Source: Paraburkholderia phenazinium
Lineage (GTDB): Bacteria > Pseudomonadota > Gammaproteobacteria > Burkholderiales > Burkholderiaceae
DNA: 64,000 nucleotides
Reading direction: 5' to 3'
Assembly (NCBI RefSeq): GCF_900142845.1
Contig: NZ_FSRU01000001.1
Coordinates: forward strand, 868,001 to 932,000
Below, piece after piece: positions 51,691-60,293 of the stretch. The notes under the pieces were generated by a model. It did no database searches, had not been told where the DNA came from, and saw nothing but the letters and a program-made list of their open reading frames with translations. The position numbers and the translations under genes were made by a program. Position 1 is the stretch's first letter, and each line of letters begins with the position of its first letter.

Positions 51691-52854
51691 ATGCAAACGA
51701 CGCAACAGGATTCTTTCCAGGACATTCGCGAAGCCGTTCGCGATCTGTGCCAGCAGTTTTCCGGCGAATACTTTCGCAAGATCGACGAAGCGCGTGGCTA
51801 TCCCGAAGCCTTTGTCGATGCGCTGACCAAAGCGGGCTGGCTCGCTGCATTGATCCCGCAGGAATACGGCGGCTCGGGACTCGGCCTGACCGAAGCCTCG
51901 GTCATCATGGAGGAAATCAATCGCGCGGGCGGCAATTCGGGCGCGTGCCACGGCCAGATGTACAACATGGGCACGCTGCTGCGGCACGGTTCGGCTGAAC
52001 AGAAACGCAAGTACCTGCCGCAGATCGCGAGCGGCGAATTGCGTCTGCAGTCGATGGGCGTGACCGAACCCAGCACCGGCACGGACACAACGAAGATCAA
52101 GACTACCGCCGAGCGCCGTGGCGACCGTTACGTGATCAACGGTCAGAAGGTATGGATCTCGCGCGTGCTGCACTCGGACCTGATGATCCTGCTGGCGCGC
52201 ACCACGCCGCTCGCCGACGTGAAGAAAAAATCCGAAGGCATGTCGATCTTTATCGTCGATCTGCGCGAGGCGATCGGCCACGGCCTGACCGTGCAGCCAA
52301 TCCTGAACATGGTCAATCACGAGACCAGCGAACTGTTCTTCGACAACCTGGAAATCCCCGCGGAAAACCTGATCGGCGAGGAAGGGCAGGGTTTCAAATA
52401 CATCCTTGATGGACTGAACGCGGAACGCACGCTGATCGCGGCCGAGTGTATCGGAGATGGTTACTGGTTCGTGGACAAGGTGTCCGCGTATGTGAAAGAA
52501 CGCGTCGTGTTTGGCCGTCCCATCGGGCAGAACCAGGGCGTGCAGTTTCCGATTGCGCGCTCGTTCATCAACGTCGAAGCGGCAAGCCTGATGCGTTTCG
52601 AAGCCGCGCGCCGCTTCGACGCCCACGAGCCGTGCGGCGCCCAGGCGAACATGGCGAAGCTGTTGGCCGCGGATGCGTCATGGGAGGCGGCCAACGCCTG
52701 TCTGCAATTCCACGGCGGCTTTGGCTTTGCGTGCGAATACGACGTGGAACGCAAGTTCCGCGAAACACGGCTGTATCAGGTTGCGCCGATTTCGACGAAC
52801 CTGATCCTGTCGTACGTGGCCGAACATATTCTCGGCTTGCCGCGTTCGTTCTGA
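51691..52854 (+). CDS. Acyl-CoA dehydrogenase
   Basis: This is a 387-residue flavoenzyme with the three-domain acyl-CoA dehydrogenase fold. Visible are the N-terminal helices (GWLAALIPQEYGGSGLGLTE), the FAD/substrate strand LQSMGVTEPSTGTDTTKIKT, GDRYVINGQKVWISRVLHSD, and the C-terminal YVKERVVFGRPIGQNQGVQF with AARRFDAHEPCGAQANMAKL and QFHGGFGFACEYDVERKFRE. It would desaturate an acyl-CoA, passing electrons to ETF. In Pseudomonas itaconate clusters an acyl-CoA dehydrogenase of unknown role is also present, so its function is accessory or for a related branched diacid. Confidence 0.92.
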   Translation: MQTTQQDSFQDIREAVRDLCQQFSGEYFRKIDEARGYPEAFVDALTKAGWLAALIPQEYGGSGLGLTEASVIMEEINRAGGNSGACHGQMYNMGTLLRHGSAEQKRKYLPQIASGELRLQSMGVTEPSTGTDTTKIKTTAERRGDRYVINGQKVWISRVLHSDLMILLARTTPLADVKKKSEGMSIFIVDLREAIGHGLTVQPILNMVNHETSELFFDNLEIPAENLIGEEGQGFKYILDGLNAERTLIAAECIGDGYWFVDKVSAYVKERVVFGRPIGQNQGVQFPIARSFINVEAASLMRFEAARRFDAHEPCGAQANMAKLLAADASWEAANACLQFHGGFGFACEYDVERKFRETRLYQVAPISTNLILSYVAEHILGLPRSF

Positions 52855-52877
52855 TGGTGAAGGTGAAGGAAGCATCG

Positions 52878-54056
52878 ATGAGACCTCTCGACGGTATCAA
52901 GGTCGTCACCCTGGAGCATGCCATTGCGGCGCCGTTCTGCACGCGTCAGCTCGCCGATCTCGGCGCTCGTGTGATCAAGGTGGAGCGTCCGGGCGTGGGC
53001 GATTTTGCGCGCGGCTACGATGAACGCGTGCAAGGTTTGTCGTCGCATTTCGTGTGGACCAATCGCTCGAAGGAAAGCCTCGCACTCGACCTGAAGCAGC
53101 CGGCGGCCGCGAAGATTCTCGACGCGCTGGTCGCCGACGCGGATGTGCTGGTGCAGAACCTCGCCCCGGGCGCAGCGGACCGGCTGGGTCTGAGCTACGA
53201 AAAGTTGAGCGAGAGGTATCCGCAACTGATCGTCTGCGATATTTCGGGCTACGGCGCGGACGGTCCGTATCGCGACAAGAAGGCCTATGACCTGCTGATT
53301 CAAAGCGAATCCGGTTTTCTGTCCATTACGGGTTCACCCGGTGAGCCGGCCAAGGCGGGTTGCTCGATCGCGGATATCGCGGCGGGCATGTACGCGTATT
53401 CGAACATCCTGAGCGCGTTGTTGCTGCGTCCGCGTACGGGACGGGGTTGCCGTATCGATGTGTCGATGCTGGAGAGTATGGTGGAGTGGATGGGGTATCC
53501 GCTTTACTACGCCATCGACGGCCAGACGCCGCCGGCACTTTCCGGCGCTGCGCACGCGACCATCTATCCGTATGGTCCGTTCCCCGCCGGCGATGGCAAG
53601 ACGGTGATGCTCGGTCTGCAGAACGAGCGCGAATGGAAGCTGTTCTGCGATCAGGTACTCGTGCAACCCGAACTCGCGACCGATCCGCGCTTTGCCTCGA
53701 ATTCCAAACGCACCGCGGCGCGCGAAGCGCTGCGCGGTGTGATTGTCGAGGCGTTTGCGCCGCTGACGGCGGCGCAGGTGATCGAACGGCTCGAGGCCGC
53801 GGGCATCGCCAATGCGCAAATGAATACGCTCAGTGACGTGTGGGTGCATCCGCAACTGGCGGCGCGCGAGCGCTGGCAGGAAGTCGACACGCCGGCCGGG
53901 ACGATTCCGGCCTTGCTGCCGCCGGGTCTGCCCACGAGCTTCGAGCCGCGCATGGACCCGGTGCCGGCGCTCGGCGAGCATACCGACGCGATCCTGCGCG
54001 AACTCGGCTACGACAGTGCGCAGATCGATGCGCTGCGCGCAGCCGGCGCGATCTGA
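52878..54056 (+). CDS. ict: Class III CoA-transferase, probable itaconate/succinyl-CoA CoA-transferase
   Basis: This is a 392-residue CaiB/BaiF-family (formyl-CoA transferase-like) enzyme. ATG 52878 follows AAGGA; the frame is open upstream, overlapping the previous gene. Motifs are IKVVTLEHAIAAPFCTRQLA, LGARVIKVERPGVGDFARGY, ESLALDLKQPAAAKIL, VCDISGYGADGPYRDKKAYD with the catalytic Asp of the family, and RIDVSMLESMVEWMGYPLYY. It would move CoA from succinyl-CoA to itaconate, activating it for the hydratase and lyase in the same cluster. Specificity is inferred from the neighbours. Confidence 0.87.
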   Translation: MRPLDGIKVVTLEHAIAAPFCTRQLADLGARVIKVERPGVGDFARGYDERVQGLSSHFVWTNRSKESLALDLKQPAAAKILDALVADADVLVQNLAPGAADRLGLSYEKLSERYPQLIVCDISGYGADGPYRDKKAYDLLIQSESGFLSITGSPGEPAKAGCSIADIAAGMYAYSNILSALLLRPRTGRGCRIDVSMLESMVEWMGYPLYYAIDGQTPPALSGAAHATIYPYGPFPAGDGKTVMLGLQNEREWKLFCDQVLVQPELATDPRFASNSKRTAAREALRGVIVEAFAPLTAAQVIERLEAAGIANAQMNTLSDVWVHPQLAARERWQEVDTPAGTIPALLPPGLPTSFEPRMDPVPALGEHTDAILRELGYDSAQIDALRAAGAI

Positions 54057-54178
54057 CGCAATACGCTCATGACGCCTGCCATGCCGACGCCGCTGACCTG
54101 GAGGTCCGACCACCCGGATCCACGGCGCGATGGCGCAAGCAGCGTCCCCTACGAACCTCACGGTACTCCGCTCCTATC

Positions 54179-55555
54179 ATGACCGATCACCCAAGCCTCA
54201 CGCTGGCAACCTTCGCCGCACAACTGGACTTCGACGCTATCCCTGCGGCGGTTGTCGAGCGCACCGTCAATCTGTATGTGGACTGGCTGGGCTCGGCGCT
54301 CGCCGGGAAGGGCGCGCGGCCCGTCGAGACGATTGCGCGCTTCGCGCGCCAGGCGGGCGGCGGGTTGCCGGATGACCCGTGCGAAATTCTGATCGACCGT
54401 AGCTGCACGACGCCGTATTTTGCCGCGATGGTGAACGGTGCCGCGTCGCATTTCGCCGAACAGGACGATGTGCACAACGGTTCGGTGTTCCATCCGGCGA
54501 CGGTGGTGTTTCCCGTCGCGCTGGCGCTGGCGCAGGCGAACCGCGCGTCGGGGCGCGACTTCATCGCGGCGGCGGTGGCGGGTTACGAGGTGGGCATTCG
54601 CATCGGCGAGTTTCTCGGCCGTTCGCACTACAAGGTGTTCCACACCACCGGCACGGTCGGCACCGTGGCCGCCGCCGCGACCGCCGGGCGGCTGCTCGGC
54701 CTGACGCCCATGCAGATGCTGGACGCGTTCGGCTCGGCGGGCACGCAGGCGAGCGGCCTGTGGGAATTCCTGCGCGACGCCGCCGATTCGAAGCAACTGC
54801 ATACGGCGATGGCCGCCGCCAACGGTCTGATGTCCGCCCAGCTCGCCGCGGACGGCTTCAAGGGCGCCACCCATATCCTCGAGGGCGCGCAGGGGATGGC
54901 GGCGGGCATGTCGAGCGACGCCGATCCCGCGCGCCTGGTCGATCGGCTCGGCAGCCGCTGGGCTATCGCCGAGACGTCGTTCAAGTACCACGCGGCCTGC
55001 CGCCACACTCATCCGGCGGCGGATGCGTTGCTCGCGGTGATCCAGCAACATCGTCTCGCGCCACGCGATATCGTGAAAGTGACGGCTCACGTGCATCAAG
55101 GCGCCATCGATGTGCTGGGTGCCGTGGTGACGCCGCGCACCGTGCATCAAGCGAAATTCAACATGGGTACCGTGCTGGGACTGGTCGCGTATCACGGCTA
55201 TGCCGGCGTCACCGAGTTCGAGCAGGGCTTCGACACCGACGCGATTGCCGCCTTCCGCGACAAGGTGGAGATGGCCTTCGACGCCGAAGTGGACAGCGCC
55301 TATCCGGCCCGCTGGATCGGCAAGGTGACGGTGCTGACCGGCGACGGCCGCACGCTGCATGGCCGCGTCGACGAGCCGAAGGGCGATCCGGGCAATACGC
55401 TGTCGCGCGATGAAATCGAAACCAAGCTGCGGCGGCTGGCGGCGTTTTCCGGCGCCGCCTCGGACGAGGAAGCGTCGCGGTTGCTGGAGACGGCGTGGCA
55501 AATCGCGTCGCAGGCGCGTGTCGAATCCGTGTTCGATGCCGAGGTCACCGCATGA
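54179..55555 (+). CDS. MmgE/PrpD-family protein in the itaconate cluster
   Basis: This is a 458-residue protein of the MmgE/PrpD superfamily, which includes 2-methylcitrate dehydratase, iminodisuccinate epimerase and cis-aconitate decarboxylase (Irg1/CadA). Visible features are TVNLYVDWLGSALAGKGARP, ANGAASHFAEQDD-like VNGAASHFAEQDDVHNGSVF, HPATVVFPVALALAQANRAS, FHTTGTVGTVAAAATAGRLL, SFKYHAACRHTHPAADALLA, and a C-terminal alpha/beta lobe. ATG 54179 is the likely start. Its stop overlaps the lyase start (ATGA). It may isomerise, hydrate or decarboxylate a tricarboxylate or branched diacid linked to itaconate; the exact reaction is not shown. Confidence 0.87.
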   Translation: MTDHPSLTLATFAAQLDFDAIPAAVVERTVNLYVDWLGSALAGKGARPVETIARFARQAGGGLPDDPCEILIDRSCTTPYFAAMVNGAASHFAEQDDVHNGSVFHPATVVFPVALALAQANRASGRDFIAAAVAGYEVGIRIGEFLGRSHYKVFHTTGTVGTVAAAATAGRLLGLTPMQMLDAFGSAGTQASGLWEFLRDAADSKQLHTAMAAANGLMSAQLAADGFKGATHILEGAQGMAAGMSSDADPARLVDRLGSRWAIAETSFKYHAACRHTHPAADALLAVIQQHRLAPRDIVKVTAHVHQGAIDVLGAVVTPRTVHQAKFNMGTVLGLVAYHGYAGVTEFEQGFDTDAIAAFRDKVEMAFDAEVDSAYPARWIGKVTVLTGDGRTLHGRVDEPKGDPGNTLSRDEIETKLRRLAAFSGAASDEEASRLLETAWQIASQARVESVFDAEVTA

Positions 55556-56358
55556 GTGCCGCGCTGCCCCGTTCGTATCTGTTCGTGCCGGGCAACCGGC
55601 CGGAGCGCTTCGAGAAGGCGCGTGCGGCGGGCGCGGATGCGGTGATCCTCGACCTCGAGGACGCCGTGCAGCCCGACGAAAAGCCGGCCGCGCGCGCCGC
55701 CGTTCTAGCTGCGGCGGATGCGGCGCGACCGGCGTGGGTGCGCATCAACAGTTCCGATACCCGCTGGTTCGCCGACGACATCGCTGCGCTCGCCGGCCAT
55801 CCTGGCATAGCGGGCGTGGTGTTGCCGAAGGCCGAAACGCAGGAGCACATTGCCGCCGTGCTGGCCCATGCGCATGCCGCGCTCAGCGTGCTGCCGATTG
55901 TCGAAACCGCACGCGGCTTTGCGAATCTTGCGGCGTTGTGCGCGGCGTCACGGGTGAGCCGTATCGTGTTCGGGACGCTCGATTTCCAGATTGACCTTGG
56001 CATCGACGGCGACGGTGAAGAACTGCACCTGTTTCGCTCGCAGATCGTGCTGGCCTCGCGGCTGGCGGGCATCGGCGCGCCGGTCGACGGCGTGTCCACT
56101 ACGATTACCGACGCCGACGCGATCGAAGCCGAGGCGCGGCGCGGACGCCGCTTCGGCTTCGGCGGCAAGCTGTGCATCCATCCGAAGCAGATCGAGGCGG
56201 TGCATCGCGCGTATGCATGGAGCGATGCCGAGCAGGCCTGGGCGGCGCGTGTACTGGAGGCGGTGGCGGCGAGCCATGGCGCCGCGGTGGCCGTCGACGG
56301 CAAGATGGTCGACCTGCCGGTGATCCTGAAGGCGCGGCGGATTGTCGGTCAGAGCTGA
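55552..56358 (+). CDS. ccl: Citramalyl-CoA lyase (HpcH/HpaI / CitE-like)
   Basis: This is a 268-residue aldol lyase. RSYLFVPGNRPERFEKARAA, DAVILDLEDAVQPDEKPAAR, WVRINSSDTRWFADDIAALA, GVVLPKAETQEHIAAV, ETARGFANLAALCAASRVSR and FGGKLCIHPKQIEAVHRAYA match CitE-like enzymes with metal-binding Glu/Asp in the LDLEDAV and IDLGIDGDG blocks. In the itaconate pathway it splits (S)-citramalyl-CoA into acetyl-CoA and pyruvate. The ATGA overlap with the PrpD-like gene shows co-translation. Confidence 0.87.
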   Translation: MSAALPRSYLFVPGNRPERFEKARAAGADAVILDLEDAVQPDEKPAARAAVLAAADAARPAWVRINSSDTRWFADDIAALAGHPGIAGVVLPKAETQEHIAAVLAHAHAALSVLPIVETARGFANLAALCAASRVSRIVFGTLDFQIDLGIDGDGEELHLFRSQIVLASRLAGIGAPVDGVSTTITDADAIEAEARRGRRFGFGGKLCIHPKQIEAVHRAYAWSDAEQAWAARVLEAVAASHGAAVAVDGKMVDLPVILKARRIVGQS

Positions 56359-56653
56359 GCGGGCGCTTCTGGGCGCGTTGTCAGCGCCGCGGTGGCCCTC
56401 ACACCTGCCTCGCGTAGCCGGGGCTGCCGGGCGTGGTTCGCTTCGTCCCCCTCATTAACGCCAGCGAAACACCGGCTTCCAATAATGCCAATTCCCACGT
56501 TGCGCCGGGTACTGCACTCTTAGTCTGTTAGGGCGATGGCCAATCGAGGCCGCGCCACCCAGGAGCTTGCGCCAGAGCCGTCACACCTCCAAAGACGGCC
56601 ATGCAGCTCTGTTGATCGCGGACGCTTCCGCGTGTGCGTTAAGGAGACACAGC

Positions 56654-58042
56654 TTGGCAACCGTCAATTCCGGCGCGCGGCTCGACCGCCTGCCTATCAG
56701 CCGTTTTCACTGGCAAATCCTTGGCCTGATCGGCGCCGGTGCGTTTCTCGACGCGTTCGACATCTATCTCGCCAACGGTTCGCTCGCCGCGATGGTCAAG
56801 AGCGGCTTTACCGACCTACGGCTCGGCTCGTTTTTCATCTCTGCCACGTTCATGGGCATGATGATCGGCGCGGGGCTGTCGGGCTATCTGGGCGACCGCT
56901 TCGGGCGGCGCTATTCCTATCAGGCCAATCTGGCGATCTTCGGACTCGCCTCCCTCGCGGCGTGCTTTGCGCCGAACATCTACTGGCTGATCCTGCTGCG
57001 CTTTTTGATGGGGATCGGGCTCGGTGCGGAACTGGTGGTGGCGGCCGGCACGCTCTGCGAATTCGTGCCGCCGGCTACGCGAGGCCGTTGGACCTCGCTG
57101 CTGGCGCTGATCATCAACTCGGGTCTGCTTGGGGCAACCGCAGTCGGCTACTGGGTGATCCCGCATCTGGGCTGGCGTTATATGTTCGCGATTGCCGGTA
57201 TTGGCGCGTTGATCGTCTGGTTCCTGCGGCATCGGATGCCGGAATCGCCGCGCTGGCTCGAAACGGTCGGCCGTCTGGACGAGGCGGAAGCGACGGTCGC
57301 GGCCATCGAGCGGCAGGTCGAGGCGCGCGTCGGCAAGCTGCCGCCGGTGGCGCGCGTGGTGAGCCACGAAGTGCCCGCCGCGCCGTTGTCGGCACTGTTC
57401 GCGCGCGGCATGATTGGCCGCACGCTGGTGGCCGCGCTCACCTGCATGGCTATCAATATGTCGCTGTACGGCTTTGTCGCATGGCTGCCCACCTTCTTCG
57501 TCAAGGAAGGGCTGACCATCGTGCAATCGCTGGGCTTCGTGCTGCTGATGTCCTTCGGTGCGCCGATGGGGGCGGTGGTCGGCTACCTCGTGACGGATCG
57601 CATCGGACGCCGCAACGGCATCGTGCTGTTCTCGCTGCTGACTATCGTACTTGGCTTCTTTTATGTGCAGATGCGTGCGCCGGCGGCGATTTCGATTATG
57701 GGCTTCGCGCTCGTTACGACGATCTACACGGTGTGCACGCTAGGTCTGTTCGGCTATATTCCCGAACTCTTCCCGACCGCACACCGTTTGCGCGGCACGG
57801 GTATCGCCGGGACGTGCGGGCGCGCCGCTTCCATGACTACGCCTTACGTCGCGTTGCTGTTGTACACGCATTTCGGCGTGACGGGTGTGGTGGCGATGGT
57901 GGGCGGCGTGCTGCTGTTGCTCAGTGTGGCGATTCTCGCGTTGCGTATCGAGACGAGTCAGCAAACGCTCGAAGAGATCTCGCCGGATATCAGTGTGCCG
58001 GAGACTGGCGAGAGCCAGGCGCTGGGGAGTGGGGCAGTGTAG
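56654..58042 (+). CDS. MFS transporter, probably dicarboxylate or aromatic-acid type
   Basis: This is a 12-helix major facilitator of about 462 residues. I choose TTG 56654 because AAGGAG lies seven bases upstream; a longer frame from 56567 adds a leader without membrane character. The first-domain loop motif is GYLGDRFGRRYSYQANLAIF and the second-domain equivalent is GYLVTDRIGRRNGIVLFSLL; the R-W/PESPRWL-type motif MPESPRWLETVGRLDEAEAT is typical of sugar-porter-like families that include organic-acid carriers. It follows the citramalyl-CoA lyase by 295 bases on the same strand and may import itaconate or a related acid. Confidence 0.9.
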   Translation: MATVNSGARLDRLPISRFHWQILGLIGAGAFLDAFDIYLANGSLAAMVKSGFTDLRLGSFFISATFMGMMIGAGLSGYLGDRFGRRYSYQANLAIFGLASLAACFAPNIYWLILLRFLMGIGLGAELVVAAGTLCEFVPPATRGRWTSLLALIINSGLLGATAVGYWVIPHLGWRYMFAIAGIGALIVWFLRHRMPESPRWLETVGRLDEAEATVAAIERQVEARVGKLPPVARVVSHEVPAAPLSALFARGMIGRTLVAALTCMAINMSLYGFVAWLPTFFVKEGLTIVQSLGFVLLMSFGAPMGAVVGYLVTDRIGRRNGIVLFSLLTIVLGFFYVQMRAPAAISIMGFALVTTIYTVCTLGLFGYIPELFPTAHRLRGTGIAGTCGRAASMTTPYVALLLYTHFGVTGVVAMVGGVLLLLSVAILALRIETSQQTLEEISPDISVPETGESQALGSGAV

Positions 58043-58160
58043 CGGCTGCTATGAGGTAAGGGCATAGGCCGTTCGGCCGACTTTCCCGCTCGGTGCCGCG
58101 GAGATAAGCTAGGGTTTCCAGACACGCATATCGCGTGTTGTGAGGAAGGGGAGCCTGGCT

Positions 58161-58943
58161 ATGTCTGAGAATACGAACGCGGCAATGACCGAAGGCGCAA
58201 CCGGCGCAACCGGCGCCACGGGCGGCGCAAAATCGAGCACCTATGTGCTCGTCCACGGCGCCTGGCACGGCGGATGGTGCTGGGACGCGGTCGCGCAGAA
58301 CTTGCGCTCGCACGGTCATCGGGTGTTCACGCCGACCCTCAGCGGGCTCGGTGACCGGGCCCATCTGATTTCGCCGGAGATCGATCTTCAGGTGTTTATC
58401 GAGGACGTCGTTCATGTACTCGAGCGGCACGATCTGTCTGAGGTGATTCTCGTTGGGCACAGCTTTGGCGGTGTGACCCTGCTCGGCGCGGTGGACCGTG
58501 TGCCGCAGCGAATTCGTCAACTGGTGTTTCTCGATGCCGTAGTGCTGTCTGCTGGAGAGACGGCATTCTCGCGGCTCCCTCCGGAGATCGTCGCCGCTCG
58601 CAAGCAACAGGCAACGGAAACCAGCAATGGGCTAACCATTCCTGTGCCGCCCGCGAGTGCATTTGGTGTGGTCGAGCCGGAGCAGGTGGCGCTGCTCGAG
58701 CGTCATTGCACGCCCCATCCGCTGAAGACCTTCGATGACCCCATGGTGCTAAAAGGACCGCCGGGCGGCACGCTGCCGAAGGTGTATATCCAATGCGTCG
58801 ATCCCGTCTATGGGCCGCTGCAAAGCAGTCGCGACTTCGTCAAATCGCAAAACGATTGGGCTTGGGATGAGATCGCGACCGGGCATGATGCCATGATTAG
58901 TGCGCCGGACGCGCTGGCTGAGAAGTTGTTGGCGTTTGCTTGA
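58161..58943 (+). CDS. Alpha/beta hydrolase (esterase/SABP2-like)
   Basis: This is a 260-residue hydrolase. ATG 58161 follows AAGGGGAG. A low-complexity leader (GATGATGATGGA near residues 13-24) precedes the fold. The oxyanion block is YVLVHGAWHGGWCWDAVAQN; the nucleophile elbow is ILVGHSFGGVTLLG with Ser101; DFVKSQNDWAWDEIATGHDA contains the catalytic His near the C-terminus. A methylesterase/hydroxynitrile-lyase-like role fits the LSGLGDRAHL and HVLERHDLSEVILVGH pattern, but substrate is unknown. It lies between the MFS gene and a LysR regulator. Confidence 0.88.
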   Translation: MSENTNAAMTEGATGATGATGGAKSSTYVLVHGAWHGGWCWDAVAQNLRSHGHRVFTPTLSGLGDRAHLISPEIDLQVFIEDVVHVLERHDLSEVILVGHSFGGVTLLGAVDRVPQRIRQLVFLDAVVLSAGETAFSRLPPEIVAARKQQATETSNGLTIPVPPASAFGVVEPEQVALLERHCTPHPLKTFDDPMVLKGPPGGTLPKVYIQCVDPVYGPLQSSRDFVKSQNDWAWDEIATGHDAMISAPDALAEKLLAFA

Positions 58944-59125
58944 GGGCCGCGGCCGCAGGGCACGTCGCTTCGGTCGGGGGCATTCGCCTTTTTCGAACGC
59001 ATGGTTCGCCTCCGGTTAAGATTGCCGTTCAACAGCGTCGCGTGTTCGCTCTGCTTGCACGTCCGCCGCCCACCTGCCGGTCGCCACCAGCTATCCCCTC
59101 CGCGCTCACTTCCTCGGCTTTCATC

Positions 59126-60013
59126 ATGCATTTCGATTTTGTAGACCTGCGGCTCATCGTCAATATTGCCGACACGAAGAACCTGGCGCGTGCAGCAGAA
59201 CGCTCCCATCTCTCTGCGCCGGCTGCGAGCAACCGGATCAAGAACCTCGAAGAGCAACTCGGCTTCAAGCTGCTCTATCGAACCAGCCAGGGCGTGACGC
59301 CCACGCCCGCCGGCGACGCGTTTGTGCACCATGCGCGGCTGGTGCTCGAACGCGTCGAGCATCTGGCCGGCGACATGCAGGAGTACGGCGAAGGTATCAA
59401 GGGTCACGTGCGGATCTGGGCCAATACCACCGCCATCAGCGAGTTTCTGCCTACGGTGCTCAGTCACTTCCTGCGCGATCACCCTGACGTCAACATCGAC
59501 CTGCGCGAGGTGCTGAGCGGCGAGATCGTCAAGGGCGTGGCAGACAGCGCCACGGATATCGGCATCGTCGCCGGCAACGTGCATGCGGAGCACCTGGAGA
59601 TGCTGCCCTATCGCGACGACCGGCTGATCCTCGTCACGTCGAAGGATCATGCGCTCGCGCACGAGCGCTCGGTCGATTTCGCGCAGACGCTCGAAGACAA
59701 CTTCGTCGGTTTGCCCACCTCGAGTGCGATTCATGCGTTCGTCATGAGCGCCGCGGATACCCTCGGGGTGCGGCTCAAGCTGCGTATCCAGGTGGGCAAC
59801 TTCGAGGCCGCCTGCCGGATGATCGAAGCGGGCGTGGGCATCGGCATCGTGCCGGAATCCGTCGCGCTGCGTCATGTGAAGACCATGCAGATCGCGCTTG
59901 TGCGCTTGAATGATGGTTGGGCTGAGCGCAAGCTGAAAATCTGCGTGCGCAGTGTCAAGGATTTGCCGCCGTTCGCGCGGGCTTTGGTCGACCGCTTGAT
60001 GATGGGTGTCTGA
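59126..60013 (+). CDS. LysR-family transcriptional regulator
   Basis: This is a 295-residue LysR protein. The start is taken at ATG 59126 because the HTH begins directly: FDFVDLRLIVNIADTKNLAR, AAERSHLSAPAASNRIKNLE, EQLGFKLLYRTSQGVTPTPA. The effector domain contains GHVRIWANTTAISEFLPTVL, DIGIVAGNVHAEHLEMLPYR and VGNFEAACRMIEAGVGIGIV. No ribosome site is evident. It could control the hydrolase/MFS/itaconate genes upstream or the ALDH7 gene downstream; Pseudomonas itaconate clusters also carry a LysR regulator. Confidence 0.9.
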   Translation: MHFDFVDLRLIVNIADTKNLARAAERSHLSAPAASNRIKNLEEQLGFKLLYRTSQGVTPTPAGDAFVHHARLVLERVEHLAGDMQEYGEGIKGHVRIWANTTAISEFLPTVLSHFLRDHPDVNIDLREVLSGEIVKGVADSATDIGIVAGNVHAEHLEMLPYRDDRLILVTSKDHALAHERSVDFAQTLEDNFVGLPTSSAIHAFVMSAADTLGVRLKLRIQVGNFEAACRMIEAGVGIGIVPESVALRHVKTMQIALVRLNDGWAERKLKICVRSVKDLPPFARALVDRLMMGV

Positions 60014-60293
60014 CAGGCTGGAGGGCTCGGGTCGATGGGGTGCGTCGCAAGGGTGGATACTTTCCAATAAGAAACAAGACCAACCCTGATCGAGGCGCTG
60101 CCCGCGGCCAGTTCCGGCTGGTGTAAGCGCTTGCCCTTCATATGCTTCAAACCCCAGATGGACCTATGAAGGACGAATATGAAGAAATCAGCCCCAACTC
60201 GCCGCCGCGATTACGCTTGCCCCCATAAAACCCCGCGTGTATAGTTTCCGAACTTACTCTTGTTTCGCATTGGAAATTAAAGGGATTCTTCAT

